Of a stretch of DNA of 64,000 nucleotides, positions 11,778 through 21,769 are shown piece by piece (positions within the stretch are counted from its first letter, which is position 1; each line of letters begins with the position of its first letter). Position numbers and translations under genes: made by a program. Under the pieces are notes generated by a model. It was given only the letters and a program-made list of their open reading frames with translations, had not been told where the DNA came from and ran no database searches. Source of the DNA: Trichothecium roseum. Taxonomy: Eukaryota; Ascomycota; Sordariomycetes; Hypocreales. The stretch covers positions 171,501 through 235,500 of the forward strand of contig CM047949.1 in the NCBI GenBank assembly GCA_026184415.1, given 5' to 3'.

Positions 11778-14180
11778 ATGAGCGCACCTCCCGCCGACTT
11801 CAACTTCGACCTCTACAAGTACGAGCCTCTCCCGACGCCCACGTCCATCCGCCTCCTCTCCGCGCACCAGCAGCACCACCCCAAGCCTACCATATTCGGC
11901 AAGCCTATACTCGAGTGCACTCTCCGCACGGTCGATCTCGCCGACGCCCCTAGGTACAAGGCTCTGTCCTATACCTGGGGGAATCCCTACGACCCCAACA
12001 CGCCGCCCGGCGCCGACGAGTACTCGACGATACACCGCTGCCCCATCTCTGTTAATGGCAGACTCCTTTTCATCCGGCGGAACCTCCACGACGCCCTGAG
12101 CCAGTTCTACTCCACCAAGCATGCTGTGTCGCTCGATGTTGACCGCCGTATAGACGGCTTCCGTAAGACGAGGCTCATCTCGGCCTCCGAGACCAACCGC
12201 ATGAAGGAGGTCATCCAGTGCCTCGAGCAGGGCGCCGACATTCACCTCACTGACCAGTTTGGTGAGACGGCGCTGCATTATGCTGCGGAGAATGGGAGGA
12301 CCAACGTTGTCATGACCCTGATTGCCCACGGCGCCGACATCAACGCCATCGACAACGCCGGCCGCAAGCCCATAGACAACTGCCTCCAGCGCGAACGCAG
12401 AGACTGGGAGGAGACGGCCCGCGTCCTCCGTGACCCTTCAGCCTACGTCGGCAAGATCCGTGCTTTGGGGGAAAAGGTGAACAAGCGGCAGCACATGCGC
12501 CTCGACTTCTGGGTCGACGGCATCTGCATCAACCAGGGAGACGCCGAGGAGCGCAACGCCCAGGTTGCCATGATGAGCCGCATCTATGCCGCCGCCAGCA
12601 AAGTCGTCATCTGGCTGGGTCTCCAGGATGAGAGCACCGCCCTCATCAAGCGCTACTTGCAGAAGCGCACCCACCCTTCCGACATCACCGACAAAGAGCT
12701 CCAGGGCTACTTCTCCGCCGTTTGTCGCCGGTCCTGGTTCTCCCGCAAATGGGTGGCCCAGGAGCTCTGTCTTGCCCGCGGCTACGAGATGTACTGCGGT
12801 CCGTTCGAGATTGGCGGTATCCTGCGCCAGTTTGGCGAGACGGAGACTGACAACGAAAGAAAGGCGACCGACGGCCACATATACCGCCTCATGAACCTCC
12901 GGCACTGGATTCGTTCCTCCACTCGCGACGTCGGCGAGTGTGCCAGCCATAAGCACCCGCCTCCCCCGAGCCTATCTTCCCTCATCGCCCTCACCTGGAG
13001 CTTCGGCGTCACTGACTCCCGCGACACCATCTTTGCCCTGCTAGGAATTGCCGCTGACTACTCCGCGGACTACGAGGACCTCGAGGAGATGCCTGCTGCC
13101 GACTATACTTTACCAATCGCCGACGTCTTCCTCCGCGCCGGCCGCCTCTTTGTCGAGGCCCGTGGTCGCAACGAGATCCATGACACCAAGTCTCTCGAGA
13201 CAGGCACGCTAGAGCCCCTCGAGGGTCTTTCATACGTGCAGAACCCCTCGCTAGAGACGGCCATGTCGGACAAGGAGGCGGTCTCGCACCCGCAGCGCAT
13301 CCACGGCACGCCCTCCTGGGTTCCCAACTTCCACATCGAGCTCGCCTCTGATCGCCTCTTCAGCCACCGTTTCACTGCTTCGGGCGCCCGTTCCGCGTGC
13401 GAGCTCTGGCCGGCGTCCTCGCCGCACATTCTCCGACCTAGCGGGCACCTCTTCGACACCATTGCCGAGGTCGCCGACGGGCCCAGTCCGGACAGTAAGG
13501 GGGTCGACATCTTCGACTATCCCATGCACGAGTGGATGCGCATGATTGCCGACCTTGCCCCGATCCACCGGCGAATTTACGACTGCGGTGGCGGCGAGGT
13601 CCTGTGGCGCACCCTCATCGCCGACGATCTCGAGAATGAGCCGTCTTGGTCGGCCGAGTACGCTTTCAGGACCATCGTCTGTACCTACATGCAGAACATC
13701 AAGGGAGACGAGGACGAAGCCAACTATGCTCGGGCGGCCGAGGCTCTACGTCGGCTCCTCGCTGAGGAAGGCGGTTCCGACTGTCTTCCCAGCCTGAACG
13801 AGGTCGAATCCTTTGATGACGATGACGGCGGTGACGGCGAAATGGCAGCCGAGGAACTCGCGAGGTCGAAATTCTTCAGCCAGGCCCAGAGGTACTTGTG
13901 CGAGGGTTACGGGCGCACGCTGTTCCGCACGAAGAAGGGGTACCTTGGCCTCGGCCCCCGGTCGGCCCAGCAGGACGACGAGATATGGATACTCGCCGGC
14001 GGCAGGACGCCCTTTATCCTGAGGGAGGTGCCGCCGGCTACGACGTTGGGCGAGGGCGGGGATCAGGAGGCCCGGCATTTTTCGCGCAGCTTCGTCGGGG
14101 AGACGTACGTGCACGGCATCATGAACGGGGAGGCGGTTGACTGTGGGGGGGTTGAATTTGAGCCTATAGACATTGAATAG
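11778..14180 (+). CDS. HET-domain protein with ankyrin repeats inserted in the HET domain
   Basis: Intronless, 800 aa. I chose the ATG at 11778 (context CACCATGAG) because the longer frame has no upstream ATG. HET-domain landmarks: YKALSYTWGNP (residues 60-70), the NLHDALSQF helix (about 92-100) and FWVDGICINQGDAEERNAQVAMMSRIY (244-270) followed by VVIWLG. Between the second and third landmarks, where about 10-20 residues are usual, there are about 140 residues. These contain two ankyrin units: VIQCLEQGADIHLTDQFGETALHYAAENGR and TNVVMTLIAHGADINAIDNAGRKPID (about 145-200). Fungal HET proteins trigger heterokaryon-incompatibility cell death; the C-terminal ~500 residues have no other domain that I recognise. 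Partner and allelic status are unknown. Confidence 0.9.
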   Translation: MSAPPADFNFDLYKYEPLPTPTSIRLLSAHQQHHPKPTIFGKPILECTLRTVDLADAPRYKALSYTWGNPYDPNTPPGADEYSTIHRCPISVNGRLLFIRRNLHDALSQFYSTKHAVSLDVDRRIDGFRKTRLISASETNRMKEVIQCLEQGADIHLTDQFGETALHYAAENGRTNVVMTLIAHGADINAIDNAGRKPIDNCLQRERRDWEETARVLRDPSAYVGKIRALGEKVNKRQHMRLDFWVDGICINQGDAEERNAQVAMMSRIYAAASKVVIWLGLQDESTALIKRYLQKRTHPSDITDKELQGYFSAVCRRSWFSRKWVAQELCLARGYEMYCGPFEIGGILRQFGETETDNERKATDGHIYRLMNLRHWIRSSTRDVGECASHKHPPPPSLSSLIALTWSFGVTDSRDTIFALLGIAADYSADYEDLEEMPAADYTLPIADVFLRAGRLFVEARGRNEIHDTKSLETGTLEPLEGLSYVQNPSLETAMSDKEAVSHPQRIHGTPSWVPNFHIELASDRLFSHRFTASGARSACELWPASSPHILRPSGHLFDTIAEVADGPSPDSKGVDIFDYPMHEWMRMIADLAPIHRRIYDCGGGEVLWRTLIADDLENEPSWSAEYAFRTIVCTYMQNIKGDEDEANYARAAEALRRLLAEEGGSDCLPSLNEVESFDDDDGGDGEMAAEELARSKFFSQAQRYLCEGYGRTLFRTKKGYLGLGPRSAQQDDEIWILAGGRTPFILREVPPATTLGEGGDQEARHFSRSFVGETYVHGIMNGEAVDCGGVEFEPIDIE

Positions 14181-14322
14181 AAGATACTTTGAATCCACAT
14201 GGATTGCAATACTTGGTGCTCGGGAGAGTAGGCCATGTTACCTCGAGCCATCAGAGCTAATTTAGCTCCAACCCCCTCCTCTCTTCCTCAACCGAGGGAA
14301 AGAGACTTTTGAATTTATCACG

Positions 14323-16086
14323 CTATAGCATCAATATTGGGGCTAGAATAGTAGCTAATACCGCCCATTTGGCAAGGACCACGCTACGTCCGGTACCAGC
14401 AACCGGTGGTGTCTCGCCATCTCCTCCTCCTCCACCTATATCAGACCCTACCTGAAGCAGTATCCCACCAGCCCTCGGAACCTCGAAGCTCACGGTCCCA
14501 GAGACCACCTTGAACGCCTCCCACTCGGGCTCGCCGATGACGGAGCCGCCGTCCTTGGCATCAAAGGTGACGCCCGAGACGTTGACAGTGCTCTTGGCGT
14601 TGGTGCCGGGCCCGCTGAGGCGCAGGGCCTCCACGGAGGTGCCGTTGGCCCACGGGACCTGGATCTCGAAGCGCCGGGTAGGTCGGGTGCCGTTGGAGCG
14701 CGAGGCGGAGTCGGAGGCGGAGAGGGTGGAGGGGTTGGACAGGCCGTCGGAGGCGTTCCAGACGCCCATGTCGAGGAGGACGAGCTTGCGCAGGGAGTTG
14801 TCGGGGCCCCAGATGCCGAAGCCGCTGAGGTCGGAGGCGTTGGCGCCGGGCAGCTGGGCGACGGAGAGCTCGCCGTCGTCATCGCCGGCGGCAACGACGT
14901 GCGCGAGGAAGTAGTGCGCGTACCACGGGGCGCGGATGCCGGGTTCCAGGCGCTCGCCTTTGAGCTCGTAGGGCAAGGGCGTGAAGGACGAGTACTCGCT
15001 CTGGGCGCCGAGGTGGAAGTAGACCTTGCGCATGCCGATGCTGGCGGAGAGGAGGACGTAGTCGACGGCCCAGAGGGCGGCGCCGAAGGTGTCGCTTATG
15101 CCGCTGTGGCCGCTGCACGAGGCCGAGTTGGTCTCGCCCATGACGAGGTAGGCCCCCGCGTCGTCGGCGGCGGCCACCTGCGGGACGTACTGCGACACGT
15201 TGCGCCACAGGACCGAGTGGTCGGACAGCAGGTCCAGCCTCATGCGGTGCCAGCGCTCCGCGTCGCAGGTCGACTGCGGGTACATGTGCACGCAGTACGT
15301 CTCGATGAGGGGGTCGTCGGCGAGGCCGGCCCTCGTGAGGTTGACGATGTCCATGTCGTCGATCTCGTCGTGCTGGTCCGGCACCCACGGCGGATCCGCG
15401 AACACGGCGGCCTGGAACTTGGGCGCACCCTCCTCCGAGGTAGTGGCAGCATCCTGGTACCAGTCCGAGGCGACGATCTGCCGCGTAAGGTTGCGCCACT
15501 GGTCGATGTAGGAGTGCACGCCCCAGCTCTCGTCGCGCCAGCCCTTGTTGATGAAGTGGTCGATCTCGTTGCCGAGCTCAAACAGACGAAGGTTCGAGCC
15601 CAGCGCCCGGTGCACGGCTTCGGCCTGCGCGACGGCATTGGCCCACGCGGTCCGGTTGTCGCGGAAGTTGAGGGTGTAGATGATATCGGTGCCGTCGGGG
15701 AAGTAGTCCGCCCAGGTGCCGTACCACGCGCCGGAGATGTTGAAGTTGACGGCGGCCGTGGCGTTGGGCTCCGAGAAGGACGGCTCGGCCTGGTCCGGGC
15801 GGAGATAGGTCTGGTCGGCCGTGTTGCCGCCGATGCGGATCGGGGGCGGCTTCCCGGCCACCTGAGCAATCACGCCCATCAGGTTCGAGAAGAGGCTGGT
15901 CTCAAGGTACGAGTCGAGCCAGACGGGCTCGACCGAGTAGCCGTAGACGTCCTTGACGAGGGGCCGCGTGAGGAGGGAGAGGGGTACTTGGATGCGGGTA
16001 TGGGCCGCCGCCGGGCCATGGTTGGGAGAGGCATACGCCGTTGCGGCGGCGGCGACTCCCAGTAGGGGGGCAATACTAGCCTTCAT
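14323..16086 (-). CDS. Secreted GH79 family glycosidase (beta-glucuronidase-like), probable GPI anchor
   Basis: Single exon, 587 aa. An N-terminal signal peptide (MKASIAPLLGVAAAATAYAS) is followed by the (beta/alpha)8 domain: PIRIGGNTADQTY (82-94), general acid/base in LFELGNEIDHF (Glu174) and nucleophile in LVMGETNSAS (Glu318). The C-terminal beta-domain has the GH79C look (NASDLSGFGIWG, FEIQVPWANGTSVEALRLSGPG). The tail has a Gly-rich linker and a hydrophobic stretch (VVLAKWAVLATILAPILML), typical of a GPI-anchor signal. Several N-glycosylation sequons are visible. The family cleaves beta-glucuronides in arabinogalactan or glycosaminoglycan side chains; the substrate here is inferred. No intron. 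Confidence 0.9.
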   Translation of the reverse strand: MKASIAPLLGVAAAATAYASPNHGPAAAHTRIQVPLSLLTRPLVKDVYGYSVEPVWLDSYLETSLFSNLMGVIAQVAGKPPPIRIGGNTADQTYLRPDQAEPSFSEPNATAAVNFNISGAWYGTWADYFPDGTDIIYTLNFRDNRTAWANAVAQAEAVHRALGSNLRLFELGNEIDHFINKGWRDESWGVHSYIDQWRNLTRQIVASDWYQDAATTSEEGAPKFQAAVFADPPWVPDQHDEIDDMDIVNLTRAGLADDPLIETYCVHMYPQSTCDAERWHRMRLDLLSDHSVLWRNVSQYVPQVAAADDAGAYLVMGETNSASCSGHSGISDTFGAALWAVDYVLLSASIGMRKVYFHLGAQSEYSSFTPLPYELKGERLEPGIRAPWYAHYFLAHVVAAGDDDGELSVAQLPGANASDLSGFGIWGPDNSLRKLVLLDMGVWNASDGLSNPSTLSASDSASRSNGTRPTRRFEIQVPWANGTSVEALRLSGPGTNAKSTVNVSGVTFDAKDGGSVIGEPEWEAFKVVSGTVSFEVPRAGGILLQVGSDIGGGGGDGETPPVAGTGRSVVLAKWAVLATILAPILML

Positions 16087-16887
16087 ATCGATCGCCTAGG
16101 TCACAAGGCACTTGTCCGTACGAGTAGGGAACCTGTGATGACGAGAGTGCACGGCGAACTCATGTTTACTTCGCCAGCTTATGTATATATAGACATGCGT
16201 GCATGGTGGTCTTGCAGGCTGTGGCAAGTGGTAGCAGCGGTTGTGGGATCAACTGAGCTGGTCGCCAATGCTACGCAAACGGTGCAGGTCCGGGGTAAAA
16301 TGGGGACCATCGATCATCACTCCTAATGGTACGGCTATCGCAAGAATGGGGGACATCACGCAACCTTGGGTTCGTGAGGGGTTTCGTTCAGCAAATAACA
16401 ACCCCTCCCCCGGCCGATGCGACGGGCATTAGCGGCGGAAAAACCCCAATGCTTTTCCACTGTCAAATGTCAATTGCGCATAAAGTTTTTACCTGTCAGG
16501 TTGATATACTACAGATGATGGATCAGACCGGCAGATGAATGAGGTGACGTGTTTGCTCTGCTGAAGATGTGCGTACTTCGTGTTCCGTAGTGAGGGTGAT
16601 GATGATGATGATGTTACTTATTCGGGGGCAGTTGACCCGAGTGACCCAGTTTCCTAGATAGGCAGCTTGGCCGCACACACCGCCTTCCGGCAGAATCTTT
16701 TGACCGCCCAAAATTTGGACCTTTTTCTGCCCCTCCATCCTACCCTAGCATACCAAGATCAACAGCAAAAAAAAGTAAAAGAAAAAAAAACACTTTCCGA
16801 ATCAGCGACGGCGAGTGATACTTGCCAGCCAATCGATACCCAATTGCGATCCAAAGGAAATTATACACAATCACATAATCGCCAAAG
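16087..16887. promoter_or_regulatory. Divergent promoter region (GH79 / ESF1)
   Basis: 800 bp between divergent starts. A GAT/ATG microsatellite lies near 16598-16613 and an A-rich tract precedes the ESF1 start. No gene seen. Confidence 0.5.
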
Positions 16888-19113
16888 ATGAGGAAGAACG
16901 CAAAGAAAGGAGGCGGCGGCGGCAATGCCCCAGCGAGCCGCATCGCCGACAAGCGCTTCGCCAGCTTCGAGACCGACCCTCGCTTCCGGCTGCCGTCCAA
17001 AAAGCATGCCAAGACGGCCATTGACAAGCGTTTCGCAGGCATGCTCACGGATAACGACTTCACCGCCACGTCCAAGGTCGACCGGTACGGCCGGAAGCTC
17101 AAGTCCGACTCCAAGAAGAAGGCGCTGGAGAGGCTGTATCGGCTAGAGGACGAGAGCGCGGAGGATGATGCTGAGGAGAAGGAAGGAGAGGAGGAAGACG
17201 AGGAAGACGAGAACGAGGACGAAGAAGAGGAAGATGTTGATCCCGACGAGCTCGTGCAGAGGGAGCTCAGAAAAGCACATGAGAAGTATGACCCTGCCAG
17301 AGGGGGAGGTTTCTCCTCATCGGAATCGGACTCGGACTCGAGCGGCGACGACGACAGCGACGACGGTTCGGAAGGCGGCGCCGCGGAAGGCGCGGAGGCG
17401 ACGGTCGGCGACATGCAGAGGTTCCAGGACGAACAGGCCGGCGTCGAGCCCGGCGAGGTGACGAGGCGGATAGCCGTCGTGAACCTCGACTGGGACCACG
17501 TGCGGTCCGCCGACCTCATGGCCCTCTTCTCGTCCTTCCTGCCCGCCGAGGACGGCCGCGTCGAGCGCGTGTCGGTGTACCCCAGCGAGTTCGGCAAGGA
17601 GCGCATGCAGCAGGAGGAAGTCGAGGGTCCGCCCAAGGCCCTCTTCAAGAACCAAAAGGACAAGAGCGACAGCAACAGCGACGACAGCGAAGACGACGAT
17701 GATGACGACGACGAGAAGATACGGAACGAGCTGGTCGAGGAAGGCAACGACGAGGATTTTGACAGCGACGCCCTCAGGGCGTACCAGCTGGACCGCCTGC
17801 GGTACTACTACGCCGTCATGACATGCTCGACGCCCGCCGCGGCCAAGAAGGTCTACGACGCCACCGACGGCACCGAGTACCAGTCGTCGTCCAACTTCCT
17901 CGACCTCCGCTTCGTCCCCGACGACGTGTCCTTCGACGCCGACGAGCCGCGCGACGAGTGCGACGCCGTCCCCGAGGCGTACAAGCCCGTCGAGTTCGTC
18001 ACCAACGCGCTGCAGAGCTCGAAGGTGAGGCTCACGTGGGACATGCACCCCGAGGAGGCCTCGCGCAAGGACTCTATCAAGCGCGCGTTCGGGGGTAGTA
18101 GGAACGAGATTGAGGAGAGCGACCTCAAGGCCTACCTAGCGAGCGACAGCGAGGACGAGGAGGAGGAGGAGGATGCCGTTGGCGAAGAGGAGCGTATCGC
18201 TGGCGAGGACGGGGAGGAAGACGCACCGAAACTCTCCAAAAAGGAACTCGCGCGCAAAAAGATGCGCGAGGCGCTCGGCCTCGGCGACGAGCCAGCCTCC
18301 AGATCAAAAGACAGCAGCGGGCCCTCGGGCGGCATGGAAGTAACATTTACCCCCGCCCTCTCCGGCGACAACAATAGCAAAGCGAAGAAATCCGACGCCG
18401 ACGCCGAGGAGACCACCATCGAAAAGTACAAGCGCAAGGAGCGCGAGCGCAAGGAGAAGAAGCGCCAGGCCGCCAAGGCCAAACGCCAGGGCGTCGACGC
18501 AGAAGAAGAAGAACAAGACTCTGATACCGAAGCCGTCATCATGGGCAGCAATGGTGATGGTGGTGATGACGAGACGGAAGACCTAGGCTTCGACGACCCC
18601 TTCTTCACGTCGGCCGGCCAGGACGCCGAGGCGCCGTCCAAAACCGCCCAGCGCAAGCAAGACCGGCTCAAGAAGCGCCAGGCCAAAGAAGCCCAGGCCG
18701 CCCTCCTAGCCGCCGAAAAGTCCCGTCTCGAAGCCGTCATGAACCCCTCCTCCTCCTCCTCCTCCTCCTCCAAGGCACAGGCAGAACGCCTAGACCACTT
18801 CGACATGGCCGACGTCCTCCGCTCCGAGAAGCACCGGTCCAAAAAGGGAAAGCGGGCGGAGAAGAAGGCGGCCGAGGTCGAGGCGCGCGGGGCGACGCAG
18901 GCCGGCTTCGAGATGGACGTGGCCGACGACCGGTTCCGGGCCGTCTTCGACAGCCACGAGTACGCCATCGACCCGAGCAACCCGAAATTCAAGGGCACCG
19001 AGGGCATGCGCAGGATTCTCGAGGAGGGGAGGAGGAAGAGGCATGGTGGTGGTGGTGGTGGCGATGAGGAGGGTGTTCGGCCAGCCAAGAAGTCCAAGAA
19101 AAATAGGAGGTGA
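16888..19113 (+). CDS. ESF1: Pre-rRNA processing protein Esf1 (18S rRNA maturation)
   Basis: Single exon, 741 aa. The opening segment has the Esf1 signature IADKRFASFETDPRFRLPSKKHAKTAIDKRFAGMLTD, then an acidic tract and the central block RIAVVNLDWDHVRSADLMALFSSFLP...VSVYPSEFGKERM, where the degenerate RRM-like region sits. FDSDALRAYQLDRLRYYYAVMTCSTPAAAKKVYDATDGTEYQSSSNFLDLRFVPDD follows. Long Asp/Glu and Lys/Arg-rich low-complexity stretches come next. A C-terminal NUC153 domain (DDRFRAVFDSHEYAIDPSNPKFKGTEGM, about residues 675-710) precedes a basic tail. The protein is nucleolar, part of the small-subunit processome-associated machinery. A poly-Ser run (CCT-type repeat, about 18747-18772) lies within the coding region. 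It sits near DBP4, another ribosome-biogenesis gene. Confidence 0.95.
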   Translation: MRKNAKKGGGGGNAPASRIADKRFASFETDPRFRLPSKKHAKTAIDKRFAGMLTDNDFTATSKVDRYGRKLKSDSKKKALERLYRLEDESAEDDAEEKEGEEEDEEDENEDEEEEDVDPDELVQRELRKAHEKYDPARGGGFSSSESDSDSSGDDDSDDGSEGGAAEGAEATVGDMQRFQDEQAGVEPGEVTRRIAVVNLDWDHVRSADLMALFSSFLPAEDGRVERVSVYPSEFGKERMQQEEVEGPPKALFKNQKDKSDSNSDDSEDDDDDDDEKIRNELVEEGNDEDFDSDALRAYQLDRLRYYYAVMTCSTPAAAKKVYDATDGTEYQSSSNFLDLRFVPDDVSFDADEPRDECDAVPEAYKPVEFVTNALQSSKVRLTWDMHPEEASRKDSIKRAFGGSRNEIEESDLKAYLASDSEDEEEEEDAVGEEERIAGEDGEEDAPKLSKKELARKKMREALGLGDEPASRSKDSSGPSGGMEVTFTPALSGDNNSKAKKSDADAEETTIEKYKRKERERKEKKRQAAKAKRQGVDAEEEEQDSDTEAVIMGSNGDGGDDETEDLGFDDPFFTSAGQDAEAPSKTAQRKQDRLKKRQAKEAQAALLAAEKSRLEAVMNPSSSSSSSSKAQAERLDHFDMADVLRSEKHRSKKGKRAEKKAAEVEARGATQAGFEMDVADDRFRAVFDSHEYAIDPSNPKFKGTEGMRRILEEGRRKRHGGGGGGDEEGVRPAKKSKKNRR

Positions 19114-19131
19114 GGAAGAAACTACTACTAC

Positions 19132-19144
19132 TACTACTACTACT
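19132..19144. repeat. (CTA)n microsatellite in the ESF1 3' flank
   Basis: Short trinucleotide repeat about 20 bp after the stop codon of ESF1. Confidence 0.7.
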
Positions 19145-19461
19145 AGGAGTATGTGGTGTTTTCTTTTTTATCTTGTTTAGGGTCAATGGGTATCTACTTC
19201 GATTTGTGGTAGGGGCGGGAAAAAAGAATAATGGCGTTGTTTTTTTTTATGATAAACTTATATATCGAAAAGCATATATTCTTCCCTCCCTTTCTTGACT
19301 TCGTTTCTCCCACTTCAAGGTTACTTCTCTCTACTTGTCCTCCTCCCTGTCATTCTCTTCCAAATCAAAACGTTCCCTATCCACCACCCCAACCACCACG
19401 ACGCCCAAATTTCTCTTCCCCCCGCCGCCTCGATCCGATCCCCCTCCATATTCCAATCCCA

Positions 19462-21160
19462 TCAGTCTTCCGGCGGCTTCTGCCCGCTCCAAAAGTGCAT
19501 CTTGCCGTACGCGTGCACGGCGGGGTCCCGCATCGACTTGCGACACTCGGCGAAGAAGACCTCGATCTCGGGCCTGGTCCAGCCCAGGAGCGGGAAGTGC
19601 ATCGCCCCGACTGCGGGGAAGAACTCCTCGCACGCCGTGCGGTAGTACATGCCCACCAGGCGCATGACCCTGCAATTTATCCGTTGCTCAGCAAAAAGAG
19701 AAAAAGAGAAAGAGAAAAAGAGAAAGAAAAAAAGAAAGAAAAAGAAAAGAAAAAAGGGTTCTCCCCCGTCGCTCTCGTCACTATCGAAAGCAGAAAGATA
19801 AGAATACAAAAAACAAGCGACTTACTTATCCTTGGGCCACGTCCCGTAAGGCAGCTTGATGTAATTGTGCCGGATGTTGATGAACCCCGCGTCGCGGAGG
19901 TACTGGCCCCCGAACACGGCGGCGTGGGCGTCGGTGCCAAACTCGGCAAACGCCTTGAGGAGGTACTCCGTGAACCTCTTCAGCGGCCAGTCCTCCGGCA
20001 CCGAGTTATCGTCTGTGTGGACGTCCCCGTCGACGTCCTGCAGCTCTACCCATGCCCCGGGGCGCATATGTCTCCAAAAGGAAAAGGGGAAGAGAACAGT
20101 CCGTTAGTTTAGATCGCTCAATGAAAAAGGAAAGAAAGATTATAATAGGAGAAGAAAATGTACAAAGGCGTAGGAGCCTCACACTTACTCGAGTGCTTGC
20201 CGGAGAACTTTCACAGGGTCCTTTAGTATAGGCACCATGTTTCTCAAATGGACAAAATCAAAGTTGTCGCCATTTAGCCACGAGGCCTCTACGTCGTCGA
20301 CGTAAAATCTTGTCCAATTAGTCGTCGTTCTTCTTCTTCAAGTTCCTTTCCCTTTTCAGAACGGGGTTTCTCACTTGACATTCGGTGGCACCCAAGGCGG
20401 CTGTATAGGGCTCAAGTCCAGACCCATAATGTCGGCGCCGGGGAACATTTCGCCCACTACCAACCGTCAGTCTTACAGAGTCACAATTGCTGGTCCGTCT
20501 CGGGAGCGCAAGTATCCATCGTACTCTCGATAGCCCATAATCCTGTTCCCGTTCCCAGGTCAATAATCTTTTGCACCCGGTCTTCATCCAGTGGCGAGTA
20601 GTACAATCTGCCGTCCGTGGCCTCCAGCATCATGGTATGCAGAATATCTTCCCTCGTCTGCTCCGTTTCGTCGTTCGGTATCGGATATCTTCCATGGCGG
20701 TAGCGGTGATAGCGGCGCCCGTTGGCGTAGCTGTGCTCGTAAATACTCGTCCGAACTGACATGGAGCCGTCGGAATCGTCGTCTTCATCCCCTAAGCCTT
20801 CGTCGTCCAGTGACGTTTGGAAGGAAGAAGTCTCGGAGAATGTGACGCTACTAGCGGAGAACTCGCCATCCTCGTCAGAGCCGCCAGGGTCTATTTGGGT
20901 GTTACCGTGGAGCAGACCCTGGTTTTGCTCATTTGTAGCATCATTTTCAGTCGCCTCAGGCCCTAATGAGCATTTAAGTCAGCCTTGCTCGGGTGTAAGG
21001 TAAATCTGAGCGCTGATGACAAGCGCCTGCCGTAGAGTGTGGTCGCTTTGGGTCTCTTACTGGACTTGAGCGAACGATCCGATTTGGGTGAACCAGATGG
21101 TGTGGTTCTCTGGCTCGACCTTTTTTTCCCTCCGGTGCCCGGACCATCTGAATCCCCCAT
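19462..21160 (-). CDS. LaeA-like SAM-dependent methyltransferase
   Basis: Six exons on the minus strand: 21061-21160, 20525-20962, 20375-20456, 20189-20308, 19826-20071, 19462-19669. The phases all agree and give 397 aa. The N-terminus is a Ser/Asp-rich disordered tail (to about residue 120), then YANGRRYHRYRHGRYPIPNDETEQTREDILHTM, the hallmark block of this fungal family. SAM motif I is IIDLGTGTGLWAI (about 166-178), followed by FPGADIMGLDLSPIQPPWVPPNVKF, the VDDVEASW motif and HLRNM. LaeA-type proteins are nuclear regulators of secondary metabolism, but the broad family also includes tailoring methyltransferases, and no gene cluster is evident here. Its start lies upstream of a possible small gene at 21505-21736 on the same strand. 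Confidence 0.9.
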
Positions 21161-21504
21161 CTCAACTTGAATATCTATGTCGTAAGTGTTCTGTCGGCGA
21201 GAAAGATGGACAAGCAGGCACGGTAGGGATGACTAGAAAACCCTCCTCTCGTGTATGTGGGGGTAGGCGAATACAAAGTAGATAACGAGTGGCTTGAAGG
21301 GAACACAAGAACAATATGCTTACTCTCACCGAGCACGAGGCACAAGCGAGCGTGTCGCGGGCGAGAGAAAAATAAGATGAGGCGCAAATCACAACAAGAT
21401 GAATGGGGCACAGAGCAAATAAATCAATGGAGAAGAGCCCCCTCGACAAGACGTGTCTTGGGGCACAGTGACATCTGAGTATTAGATCTTTTTTTCAATT
21501 AGGT

Positions 21505-21736
21505 TTACTGCGTTTCGCCCTTCTTGACAGGGAACAGTGAGAAGCAAAACGTGGCGGCCTGGTGTCACCGTATCCGCGGGTAAGGGAAGACGGGCTGGTA
21601 AAGAGAAAGAGGGGAAGTAAAATGATGTATCGCATGCGAAAAAAGAAAAGTGATACTTACTCACTAGCTTGTAGCGTTTCATTGGGGCACGCGCGTTGAG
21701 TATCACACGTCCAGCGGGGGGGGGTTTGTTGCTCAT
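21505..21736 (-). CDS. Possible very small two-exon protein, unrecognised
   Basis: A candidate 41-aa protein: exon 1 at 21665-21736 (MSNKPPPAGRVILNARAPMK...) and exon 2 at 21505-21558 (AATFCFSLFPVKKGETQ, then TAA). They are joined by a GTGAGT...ACACCAG intron with matching phase. It has a basic N-terminal half and a short hydrophobic segment, as in small mitochondrial or ER membrane proteins. An in-frame ATG further upstream (21769) would add 11 residues. It could equally be 5' leader sequence of the downstream methyltransferase gene. Low confidence without transcript data. Confidence 0.22.
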
Positions 21737-21769
21737 GATATTGCTTTTGTTAAACCCAGAGCCGTACAT

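Noticed and set aside
12586..12894. Open frames antisense or out of frame within the HET, GH79, ESF1, SUN and DBP4 genes
   Set aside because: Shadow frames caused by high GC in third positions of the real genes; no independent motif.
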